A stretch of DNA of 5,802 nt from an uncultured Campylobacter sp. (GTDB lineage Bacteria; Campylobacterota; Campylobacteria; Campylobacterales; Campylobacteraceae). The translations under genes and the position numbers were made by a program. Below, piece by piece: positions 1 through 4,814 of the stretch. A model generated the notes under the pieces. It was given only the letters and a program-made list of their open reading frames with translations, did no database searches and was not told where the DNA came from. Positions within the stretch are counted from its first letter, which is position 1. Every line of letters begins with the position of its first letter. The stretch covers positions 1 through 5,802 of the forward strand of contig CALEHZ010000115.1 of NCBI GenBank assembly GCA_937875715.1. The letters are read 5' to 3'.

Positions 1-2
1 TA

Positions 3-893
3 TGGCAAAGAAGATGTGAGAGTGCTATGGATAAGGCAAACTATGAATATGTAGATTATAGCACTCGCTGGAATGGCTTGGCAAGACAGGCTGATAGGCT
101 AGGAATTGCGCCATTTTTGCAATACACTTGGAAGTCTGTGCCAATGGTGGCAAAAAATATTTTAAAAAATCCGCATAGATATGCCATGCTTGGATTTGCG
201 TCTTATTCTATGGGTGGATTATCGCTTTTGGATAGAGAGCAAAAAGATGCTAGCTTAGAAAAATGGGCTAGAAATGGTAATTTTTTGTGGAGTGGTGGTA
301 TGCTGCCAAATATGTTTTTTACTGATAGTTGGGTAAGAGTGGGTAAAGGCGATATGGCTGTAAATGTGGGGAGAATTCTGCCTGGTGCTAGGCTTGGGGA
401 TTTAAATAGCGTTTTTGGCGGTGGGTTTATATACTCATTTTTTACTGCTATGAATGGTAAAACTAGCCTTGGATATGACTATATAAAAGAAGATGATAAC
501 ACGCTAGTAGCTGCTGCTAAACTAGCTGAAGAGCTAACTAAAAACTATTTGCCATCAGTTACTATGGGCAGGTATTTTCAAGGCTTTGGCAAAATGGCTG
601 TAAATGAAGTGCTAACTAATCTAAATATAGCGCAAAAATATCACTTGCCAGTAGCAAGAGATAGCAGGGGTAATGATATAAGTGCAATTGAATTAGTGCT
701 AAGAGCGTTTGGTGTGCGTGATATGAGAGTAAATAAAAGCTATCAGCAAAGCTACAATAAAGCTATAAAAGAAGCTAAAAATGCTAAAAAAGATGGCGAT
801 TTAGCAAAGGCAAAAGAGCTAGAAGCTAAGGCAAAACGCATAAAAAACTACGCAAAGAGCGAAAATAGAAAACTAAAAGAGCCTAGAAAGTGA
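3..893 (+). CDS. C-terminal part of a large phage internal/polyvalent virion protein (5' end outside the window)
   Basis: The frame is open to the left edge, and the residues before the first ATG (at 27) read like protein, so I treat this as the end of a longer gene and that ATG as probably internal. Counting from that Met, the segment DKANYEYVDYSTR (2-14) and the following LGIAPFLQYTWKSVP (25-39) and KNPHRY (47-52) resemble the C-terminal parts of very large phage proteins carried inside podovirus-like capsids, sometimes called large polyvalent proteins. This is pattern recognition, not a search result. Residues 53-70, 84-100 and 126-145 are hydrophobic or glycine-rich and could contact membrane. 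The last 55 residues are rich in Lys, Ala and Glu and probably form a basic helix. The stop overlaps the next start as TGATG. A short stand-alone protein starting at 27 is the alternative: GAGAG at 18-22 is a weak ribosome site. The function remains uncertain. Confidence 0.6.
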   Translation, partial: WQRRCESAMDKANYEYVDYSTRWNGLARQADRLGIAPFLQYTWKSVPMVAKNILKNPHRYAMLGFASYSMGGLSLLDREQKDASLEKWARNGNFLWSGGMLPNMFFTDSWVRVGKGDMAVNVGRILPGARLGDLNSVFGGGFIYSFFTAMNGKTSLGYDYIKEDDNTLVAAAKLAEELTKNYLPSVTMGRYFQGFGKMAVNEVLTNLNIAQKYHLPVARDSRGNDISAIELVLRAFGVRDMRVNKSYQQSYNKAIKEAKNAKKDGDLAKAKELEAKAKRIKNYAKSENRKLKEPRK

Positions 894-1048
894 TGGAAGC
901 GATGCGGTATAGTGATGTTTTATTTATAATTTGTGCTGGGGTGAGCGTGGCTTTAGTCATAGTCTTTATGATGGCAGCGGAGTTCAGCCCTTTAAACTGC
1001 GAGCAAAGAACGCCGATAGAAGTGCCAGTGTGTAAGGAGATGAAATGA
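893..1048 (+). CDS. 51-residue single-helix membrane protein, coupled to the portal gene
   Basis: This short frame fills the whole gap between the upstream virion gene and the portal gene. Its ATG overlaps the upstream stop (TGATG) and its TGA overlaps the portal ATG (ATGA), which is strong evidence that it is a real, translationally coupled gene. Residues 9-29 (LFIICAGVSVALVIVFMMAAE) form one clear membrane segment after a short N-terminus containing Arg5. The tail of about 20 residues contains Cys36 and Cys47, which could form a disulfide if the tail is periplasmic. There is no lipobox or cleavable signal peptide that I can see. I do not recognise the family. Its position beside the portal and a possible ejected internal protein suggests a role in virion assembly, DNA entry or lysis, but nothing in the sequence decides between them. 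An alternative start at 902 is less likely because it loses the overlap. Confidence 0.7.
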   Translation: MEAMRYSDVLFIICAGVSVALVIVFMMAAEFSPLNCEQRTPIEVPVCKEMK

Positions 1049-2817
1049 AAGCATTAAATAAATTTCATAGGGCATTTGAGAAGCAAGCTATTTACAAAGA
1101 GCTCTTTTTAGAGTGCGAAAGGGCGTATAATGCTGTCTATAAAGATGAAAAGCGAACTAGCAATCTAAAAAACACGCATGTTTTGGAGCGAAGCAAGCTC
1201 TATGTGCCGCTAATCAAAACTACTTGCGATATAATCCACAGCATTTTTAAAACTAGCTTTTTAAGCTCTGGGTGTCCGATAGAGATAAAACGCATTGGCA
1301 TGAGAGAAGAACACGACCAAGTTTTGCAAAATGCACTAAATGTGCTAGTAAAAAATCACTGGCAAGATATGACACACAAAGTAGGAATAAGCCGTGCGGT
1401 GCTCTCAGCTATATATCTGCCTTTGGGCTGCGTTCAAATCTACTGGGAGAATGGCAAGGTAAAAACTAGACATGTAAGCATAAGTGATATAGCATTTGAT
1501 CCGTGGGCGAATGATATAAGCGACATTGATTTTGTAGCACATAGATGGCATCAAAGCAAGGTGGAATTAAAGCAGAAGTTTGATACTGGATTTTACACAC
1601 ATGAAGACCCTGATAGGCTAATTCACAATGGTGCGTATCGCTCACTCACAAAAGAAGTGTATGAAAGACGCTATGAAAATGGGCGAATTTTTTGGCGACT
1701 TAGCACATATATAAATAATTCTAAGGTGCGTGAAGCTATATTTGATACTTTGCCTTTTGCTTTTGGGTATTGCTTGGAAGCGATGCCGCCAGTTTTTCGC
1801 ACAAATGAAAGCGATGAGACATATGATAACTATATAGGCGTGTATGGCTCAGCTCTGCCGCTAAGGGTAAAAGAGCTACAAAAAGAATACAATATAAAAC
1901 GCAATCAAAAAATAGATCTAACAGAAGCCATCATAGATCCGCAATATATCGTAGCTAAAAATGTAGGCTCAGTGACCTTTGATGATATATATAAGCGAAA
2001 TAAAGTAATCAGAGCTGAGCTCTTGAATGGTGCTAGAATAGGCGATGTGATACAGCCATTTCAGCCTGTAAATAGCACTATGGCTCTGGCTGATGAAATA
2101 GCTGTGATAAAAGATGAGTATGAGCGTGCCACTGGCATAAATAGCATAATGACTGGTCAAACTTCGCCGTCTGATAGGCGTGCGATGGGTGCGCTGCAAG
2201 TAGTAAATGCAAGTAGCTCAATGAGAGTGGAGGCTATGCTACAAACTCTAGCAGATACTATGCTAAATGAATATGCTAGAAAATTTGTAGAATTAGTCTA
2301 TCAAAATGCTAGTGATGATGAGATAGTAAAAATCACTGAAAACCCTGAAATAATAAGCATAGTAGGCACTCAGCTAGAGCGAGCAAACATGCGACTAGAC
2401 TTTGATATAAAAACGAACTTTGGCACTACAATCAGCCAAGAGCTTGAAATAAATCAGCTAAATAATCTAATGGGCGTGCTAGCACAAAGTGGGCTAAATG
2501 ACCCTAAACTGCTAGCACCGCTGCTAAAAGATATGGTGATTTTGATGCGTGGGGAGAATGCTCCAATAGAGCAAATAGATGAAGCCTTTGGGGCTATAAT
2601 ACAAGCACAGCAAGAAGCACAACAAGCACAACTAGCACAGCAAAACGCACAAACAGCAGGACTTTTGGAACAACAACGCTTAAGTCAAATGGAAGCTGAC
2701 CGCTCGGCTGTAGAAGCCGCTGCTATGGAACAAGCTAGGGCGGTGGCAGAGGCTAACGAAGCAGAGGCGGCGCAAAGGGCAGCCATAGAGAATGCTGCGT
2801 ATAATGGGGGGCTGTAA
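1045..2817 (+). CDS. Phage portal protein (podovirus type)
   Basis: The portal is a ring at one capsid vertex through which DNA is packaged and ejected, and to which the tail attaches. The 590 residues fit podovirus portals of the P22 or T7 kind. Supporting segments are ERSKLYVPLIKTTCDII near the N-terminus (48-64), the DVIQPFQPVNS region near 333, and ATGINSIMTGQTSPSDRRAM around 361-380. After that comes a long helix with SSSMRVEAMLQTLADTMLNE, where portals have their long stem-to-crown helices. Residues from about 520 to the end are rich in Gln, Ala and Glu and look like a coiled coil, as in the C-terminal helical barrel of the P22 portal. The start has a good ribosome site, AAGGAG at 1034-1039, five bases before the ATG, and overlaps the 51-residue gene. 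A run of six G at 2806-2811 lies in the last codons. The family assignment is by sequence pattern; the exact portal family is not settled. Confidence 0.85.
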   Translation: MKALNKFHRAFEKQAIYKELFLECERAYNAVYKDEKRTSNLKNTHVLERSKLYVPLIKTTCDIIHSIFKTSFLSSGCPIEIKRIGMREEHDQVLQNALNVLVKNHWQDMTHKVGISRAVLSAIYLPLGCVQIYWENGKVKTRHVSISDIAFDPWANDISDIDFVAHRWHQSKVELKQKFDTGFYTHEDPDRLIHNGAYRSLTKEVYERRYENGRIFWRLSTYINNSKVREAIFDTLPFAFGYCLEAMPPVFRTNESDETYDNYIGVYGSALPLRVKELQKEYNIKRNQKIDLTEAIIDPQYIVAKNVGSVTFDDIYKRNKVIRAELLNGARIGDVIQPFQPVNSTMALADEIAVIKDEYERATGINSIMTGQTSPSDRRAMGALQVVNASSSMRVEAMLQTLADTMLNEYARKFVELVYQNASDDEIVKITENPEIISIVGTQLERANMRLDFDIKTNFGTTISQELEINQLNNLMGVLAQSGLNDPKLLAPLLKDMVILMRGENAPIEQIDEAFGAIIQAQQEAQQAQLAQQNAQTAGLLEQQRLSQMEADRSAVEAAAMEQARAVAEANEAEAAQRAAIENAAYNGGL

Positions 2818-3542
2818 TGCTCTTTAATGGCGACTGCTATGAAATATTGCGTGAGAAAATCACTGATAATAGTGTGGATTTGGTAGTAACTGATCCGCCC
2901 TATGATATAAAAAGCTCGCTAAATGGCGGCGGCGTGCTAAAAGAAAAGCACCATTTAAAAGACTTGAATGCGCTTGATTGCCTTAGTTTTGAGCCTGAGC
3001 CGTTTTTAGAGCTACTAACTAGTAAGTTTAAAAATGGCTTTAATGGATATTTCTTTTGTAATAAATCGCTTGTATATCGCTACTGTGCGTGGGCTGTGAA
3101 GCATAATTTTTTGTATGATATACTCGTAATGAGCAAGGCAAACCCTGTGCCGTGCGTGAATAATCACCACCTTAGCGACCTTGAATATATCGTGCTCGTC
3201 CGTGATAAGGGAGCGCACTTTAATAGCAAACTTGGCGATATGAGTAATTATAAAAAACATTATAGCGTGGTTATCGGCAATGGTGGGGCAAAATCTATGC
3301 ACCCTGCTAAAAAGCCTGTTGAGCTAATAAAGCGTTTTGTGCGTATTTCTAGTGCGAGTGGTGATGTGGTGTTTGATCCTTTTATGGGCTCTGGCACTAC
3401 TGGCGTGGCGTGTAGAGAGCTAGGGCGTGAGTTTATAGGAATAGAGAAAGAACCAAAATATTTTGATATGGCTAGCGTGGCTATAAAGGGGGCTTTTGAT
3501 AAGCGTGAAGTGGGGCTATTTGGCGATATTTATGATTGTTGA
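2817..3542 (+). CDS. Orphan beta-class DNA methyltransferase, probably N6-adenine
   Basis: The enzyme transfers a methyl group from S-adenosylmethionine to a DNA base. Catalytic motif IV, DPPY, is at residues 26-29, close to the N-terminus. The cofactor-binding motif I region, DPFMGSGTT, is at 187-195, preceded by HPAKKP (162-167) and followed by GREFIGIEKEPKYF. The order IV, then variable target region, then I defines the beta class, and DPPY favours N6-adenine over N4-cytosine. At 241 residues it is a compact version of the family. The target recognition region is probably about residues 35-160. No restriction enzyme gene is nearby, so it is an orphan, and a phage could use it against host restriction or to mark its own DNA. 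The start overlaps the portal stop (TAATG), with G6 just upstream standing in for a ribosome site. It is the last gene of the operon. The recognition site cannot be read from sequence. Confidence 0.92.
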   Translation: MLFNGDCYEILREKITDNSVDLVVTDPPYDIKSSLNGGGVLKEKHHLKDLNALDCLSFEPEPFLELLTSKFKNGFNGYFFCNKSLVYRYCAWAVKHNFLYDILVMSKANPVPCVNNHHLSDLEYIVLVRDKGAHFNSKLGDMSNYKKHYSVVIGNGGAKSMHPAKKPVELIKRFVRISSASGDVVFDPFMGSGTTGVACRELGREFIGIEKEPKYFDMASVAIKGAFDKREVGLFGDIYDC

Positions 3543-3551
3543 ATTTTATGA

Positions 3552-3606
3552 ATTTTATAAAATTCAGCCCTTTTTGTAATGGCAAAAGAGCTGAATTTTC
3601 TAAAAT
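3552..3606. terminator. Bidirectional terminator hairpin between converging operons
   Basis: Positions 3552-3576 pair with 3583-3606 around a six-base loop (TAATGG), with two mismatches and one bulged T. The stem contains AAAATTCAGC on the left and GCTGAATTTT on the right, so either strand shows a GC core followed by an AATTTT tract. It lies ten bases after the methyltransferase stop and overlaps the stop codon of the minus-strand 29-residue gene, so it can end both operons. Confidence 0.7.
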
Positions 3607-3695
3607 TATAGCCAAATTAAAAGCGTAACAAACGCAAAGCAGATGGCTAATTTGAAGTTAAAATCATCGCTGATGAAGCTGTAAATCTCTTTCAT
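3606..3695 (-). CDS. 29-residue hydrophobic micropeptide
   Basis: This minus-strand frame starts at 3695 and reads MKEIYSFISDDFNFKLAICF, then AFVTLLIWL. An excellent ribosome site, AAGGAGAC, sits about five bases before the ATG. That ATG overlaps the stop of the 26-residue gene as ATGA, so the two are translationally coupled. Residues 16-29 are strongly hydrophobic and end in Trp-Leu, too short for a classical transmembrane segment unless residues 12-15 join it. The stop lies in the shared terminator hairpin. I do not recognise the family. The good ribosome site and the coupling are the main reasons to believe it. A membrane-acting peptide (lysis, toxin or exclusion) is an inference only. Confidence 0.6.
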   Translation of the reverse strand: MKEIYSFISDDFNFKLAICFAFVTLLIWL

Positions 3696-3772
3696 TTTTG
3701 TCTCCTTAATATTATATTTAGGCAGCTTAACGCAAGTGCGATAAGTGCGATGATAAGGGCTAGATAGCTCAT
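3692..3772 (-). CDS. 26-residue membrane micropeptide
   Basis: This minus-strand frame starts at 3772, directly after the TAA of the 89-residue gene (TAA then ATG with no gap), and ends in a TGA that overlaps the next ATG. It reads MSYLALIIALIALALSCLNI, then ILRRQK: one hydrophobic helix (3-22) with a basic tail (Arg-Arg-Gln-Lys), the usual form of a small inner-membrane peptide with its C-terminus in the cytoplasm. AAAGG lies eight bases before the start. The C-terminal codons AGG AGA also form the ribosome site of the downstream peptide, so the overlap is functional in design. No family is recognised. Alternatives are a lysis or holin-like peptide, a type I toxin-like peptide, or a minor membrane-inserted phage protein. 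Confidence 0.6.
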   Translation of the reverse strand: MSYLALIIALIALALSCLNIILRRQK

Positions 3773-4042
3773 TTAGGCTGCCTTTACCAGTTTGTTTAGA
3801 TATTTATGCCCCCTAGCTTTGCCACCTTTATAGGTCTTGCTTGTAGCACTAAAGATGTCTTTATAGCCTAAAAGAACCGCATTTTCATCATACGCAAACT
3901 CAGTTATTGTTATATCGTATGTCCCTTTTGCGTTTTTTATTACATCAATTTCATATGTATATTTTGGAAATTGATCATCGTGTAGTGAAACGGCTCTGTA
4001 TTCGCCATCTATGTCACAATCGCATTTTACTTTGTAGTTCAT
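3773..4042 (-). CDS. Unrecognised 89-residue protein, middle gene of the minus-strand operon
   Basis: The frame starts at 4042 with ribosome site AAAGGA about six bases upstream. I do not recognise the protein. It looks soluble and mostly beta-strand: alternating hydrophobic residues in YTYEIDVI (28-35) and TYDITITEFAY (41-51), then a basic tail, KTYKGGKARGHKYLNKLVKAA. Cys7 and Cys9 form a CDC pair near the N-terminus, too few for an obvious zinc site. The strand-rich body with a positive tail would suit a nucleic-acid-binding protein, but this is a guess from composition. It follows the 33-residue peptide by 87 bases containing a hairpin and directly precedes the 26-residue peptide. It probably shares the promoter at 4310-4338, though internal initiation is possible. 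Confidence 0.75.
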   Translation of the reverse strand: MNYKVKCDCDIDGEYRAVSLHDDQFPKYTYEIDVIKNAKGTYDITITEFAYDENAVLLGYKDIFSATSKTYKGGKARGHKYLNKLVKAA

Positions 4043-4069
4043 TTTTTATCCTTTATTTTAGATTTTTGC

Positions 4070-4098
4070 TTGACTTTTGCCAAGCGATTTTGTATAAT
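4070..4098 (+). promoter_or_regulatory. Consensus sigma-70 promoter pointing into the 33-residue gene (antisense)
   Basis: TTGACT at 4070-4075 and TATAAT at 4093-4098 are separated by 17 bases, nearly the ideal bacterial promoter. It reads on the + strand, against the minus-strand operon, and the predicted start near 4105 is just downstream of the 33-residue gene's stop. No + strand gene begins before 4432, so the likely product is an RNA antisense to the small gene. Confidence 0.6.
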
Positions 4099-4125
4099 GC
4101 CACCCACGCATTTTGCGTGAGTGGC
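4099..4125. promoter_or_regulatory. GC-rich dyad at the antisense start, after the 33-residue gene
   Basis: GCCACCCACGC (4099-4109) pairs with GCGTGAGTGGC (4115-4125) around ATTTT, with one mismatch in eleven pairs. On the minus strand it is a hairpin five bases after the 33-residue stop, with no T tract, so it may stabilise or attenuate the message rather than terminate it. On the + strand it covers the predicted antisense start, so it could also be an operator. Confidence 0.45.
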
Positions 4126-4231
4126 TAATTTAGGCGACTTTGGTTAGCTTTTTAGCGTTTTGTAAAAGGTTTAGGATACTTGCTATAAGACTAACCACAG
4201 CCGCAATTAGCGAAATGACTTCGCAACTCAT
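4105..4231 (+). ncRNA. Predicted antisense RNA covering the 33-residue peptide gene
   Basis: This is inferred from the consensus promoter at 4070-4098 and the lack of a + strand gene downstream. The RNA would be complementary to the whole small coding region and, if it runs past 4241, also to its ribosome site. The 3' end is not known. I see no strong terminator: TGGTTAG (4141-4147) can pair with CTAACCA (4191-4197), and GCGAA/TTCGC (4210-4224) forms a small hairpin. The listed end is only the coding-region limit. Confidence 0.4.
4130..4231 (-). CDS. 33-residue hydrophobic peptide, type I toxin-like
   Basis: This minus-strand frame starts at 4231 and reads MSCEVISLIAAVVSLIASIL, then NLLQNAKKLTKVA. 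Residues 5-23 form one membrane helix, and the tail is basic (Lys27, Lys28, Lys31). In-frame TGA TGA codons lie just upstream, so the ATG is fixed. The ribosome site AAAGGAGGTGA (4241-4251) matches the full 16S 3' end, with nine bases to the start, far better than any other in the window. The promoter is consensus, the message begins with a palindrome that can fold, and an antisense promoter lies at the 3' end. This set of traits is typical of small membrane toxins in type I toxin-antitoxin loci, such as the AapA/IsoA systems of Helicobacter, although I see no residue-level homology to AapA. Alternatives are a holin-like peptide or a minor phage membrane protein. Confidence 0.65.
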   Translation of the reverse strand: MSCEVISLIAAVVSLIASILNLLQNAKKLTKVA

Positions 4232-4240
4232 TTGATTTCA

Positions 4241-4251
4241 TCACCTCCTTT
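4241..4251 (-). promoter_or_regulatory. Full-length Shine-Dalgarno sequence of the 33-residue gene
   Basis: On the minus strand this reads AAAGGAGGTGA, complementary along its length to the anti-Shine-Dalgarno end of 16S rRNA. Most genes here have only four to six matching bases. Such a strong site implies high translation when the site is free, and therefore a need for control at the RNA level. Confidence 0.8.
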
Positions 4252-4277
4252 CAACAATGATAAGTTAAATATCTGTG

Positions 4278-4393
4278 TAAGTTTCTAATTTTTAGAAACT
4301 TATGCTGGTATTATATCTATTTTTTAGAACTTTGTCAATAGTTTTATTCTAATTTTTAGAAACTTTTTTAAAAAAATATTCTAAAAAGTAGAT
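4278..4393. promoter_or_regulatory. Array of four phased operator dyads (TTCTAA-N3-TTAGAA)
   Basis: O1 (4278-4302) is a perfect dyad with 11-base arms, TAAGTTTCTAA and TTAGAAACTTA, around TTT. O2 (4347-4361) has the same 15-base core. O3 (4315-4329) keeps the right half exactly and matches 4 of 6 on the left. O4 (4379-4393) keeps the left half and matches 4 of 6 on the right. The centres are 4290, 4322, 4354 and 4386: exactly 32 bases apart, so all lie on the same face of the helix. O1 lies at the start of the minus-strand transcript, O3 in its promoter spacer, O2 upstream of its -35, and O4 over the regulator's -35 region. The likely binder is the helix-turn-helix protein encoded at 4432. 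Confidence 0.8.
4310..4338 (-). promoter_or_regulatory. Perfect-consensus sigma-70 promoter of the minus-strand small-gene operon
   Basis: On the minus strand, TTGACA (4338-4333) and TATAAT (4315-4310) are separated by 17 bases, the full consensus. The predicted start is near 4303, giving a leader of about 72 bases before the 33-residue gene. The leader begins with the O1 palindrome, which can fold as an 11-pair 5' hairpin. O3 lies in the spacer, so repressor binding should block polymerase. Confidence 0.85.
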
Positions 4394-4407
4394 ATTTATG
4401 CTATAAT
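4379..4407 (+). promoter_or_regulatory. Extended -10 promoter of the helix-turn-helix regulator
   Basis: TG-C-TATAAT at 4399-4407 is an extended -10 box. The -35 position (4379-4384, TTCTAA) is not consensus, which is normal for Campylobacterota, and coincides with the left half of operator O4. The start is predicted near 4414, leaving a short leader with AAAGGA (4421-4426) five bases before the ATG. The overlap with O4 implies negative autoregulation. Confidence 0.75.
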
Positions 4408-4431
4408 TCGCTTAAAAATTAAAGGAATTTT

Positions 4432-4638
4432 ATGAATAATTTAGATTTTGAGAATAAATTAAATGCTTTGAACCTTACTAAGCGTGATTTTAGCAGGCTT
4501 TGTGGGCTTGGATATACAAGTGTAGCAGGCTGGAAACAAAAGGACAAAACGCCTGAGTGGGTTGAGAGCTATTTAGAATTTTATGAAAAAGCAAAAAAAT
4601 ATGATGACTTGCAAGAAATGTTTAAGGGGGCAAAATAA
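4432..4638 (+). CDS. Small helix-turn-helix repressor, Cro-size
   Basis: The 68-residue protein has a helix-turn-helix from about residue 16: helix TKRDFSRLC (16-24), turn GLG, recognition helix YTSVAGWKQ (28-36). A C-terminal helix (EWVESYLEFYEKAKKY, 42-57) probably makes the dimer contact. It has no peptidase or oligomerisation domain, so control by RecA-stimulated self-cleavage as in lambda CI is not expected; release would need another signal or an antirepressor. Four dyads spaced 32 bases apart lie directly upstream over both its own promoter and the divergent one, so it most likely represses the small-gene operon and itself. Cooperative binding is suggested by the equal spacing. The ribosome site is AAAGGA at 4421-4426. 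The frame stays open for 44 codons after the TAA. Its targets are inferred from position, not from its residues. Confidence 0.85.
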   Translation: MNNLDFENKLNALNLTKRDFSRLCGLGYTSVAGWKQKDKTPEWVESYLEFYEKAKKYDDLQEMFKGAK

Positions 4639-4773
4639 GCCGTTTTAAGAGCGTTTAGCACTTTTGCTCGTGCTTTTATACCACTTCAACGTTTAAAACG
4701 CTTTATAGCTACAAATGGCTTTTTAATGCTGATTTTAGCGTGGTTTGCGTGGTTGTTTGTGGCTTGGTTTTAG
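4639..4773 (+). other. Open in-frame extension after the repressor stop, without its own start
   Basis: After the TAA at 4636-4638 the same frame runs for 44 codons to TAG (4771-4773) and reads like protein: a basic part containing RAFIPLQRLKRFIATNGF, then LMLILAWFAWLFVAWF, a membrane-like tail. The only ATG in it is at codon 30, with no ribosome site. It may be a decayed end of an ancestral longer gene, a stop read-through extension, or a chance open frame. AGCAC (4657-4661) and GTGCT (4670-4674) followed by TTTTATA is a weak terminator candidate inside it, and CGTTTTAA (4641-4648) can pair with TTAAAACG (4693-4700). Confidence 0.3.
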
Positions 4774-4787
4774 TGAGCGGTCGCAAT

Positions 4788-4814
4788 AATCGCAAAGGCG
4801 AAGGCGATTTTTTT
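4788..4814 (+). terminator. Rho-independent terminator after the repressor transcript
   Basis: AATCGC (4788-4793) pairs with GCGATT (4804-4809) around a ten-base loop, and the stem runs into seven T (4808-4814). It reads on the + strand and is the first good stop signal after the regulator gene. Confidence 0.6.

Noticed and set aside
1272..2199. Open frames of 65 residues (1272-1469, +) and 76 residues (1969-2199, -) inside the portal gene
   Set aside because: They lie wholly within a well-supported gene in other frames, have no ribosome site and no protein-like composition.
3015..3302. 95-residue minus-strand frame inside the methyltransferase
   Set aside because: It overlaps a gene with clear catalytic motifs and has no supporting start signal.
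2817..3542. Methyltransferase as half of a restriction-modification system
   Set aside because: No endonuclease-like gene adjoins it in the window; the neighbours are the portal gene and a terminator.
3907..4128. 73-residue + strand frame
   Set aside because: It is antisense to the 89-residue gene and has no ribosome site; the + strand promoter at 4070-4098 lies inside it, not before it.
3606..4231. Filamentous-phage reading of the small genes (sizes near the 33- and 32-residue minor coat proteins and the 87-residue ssDNA-binding protein)
   Set aside because: Only the sizes match. I see no adsorption protein, assembly ATPase or replication gene, and the neighbouring virion genes are of tailed-phage type.
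4278..4393. The regular 32-base dyads as a CRISPR array
   Set aside because: The repeated core is only 15 bases and palindromic, two copies are degenerate, and promoters occupy the spacers; an operator array explains it better.
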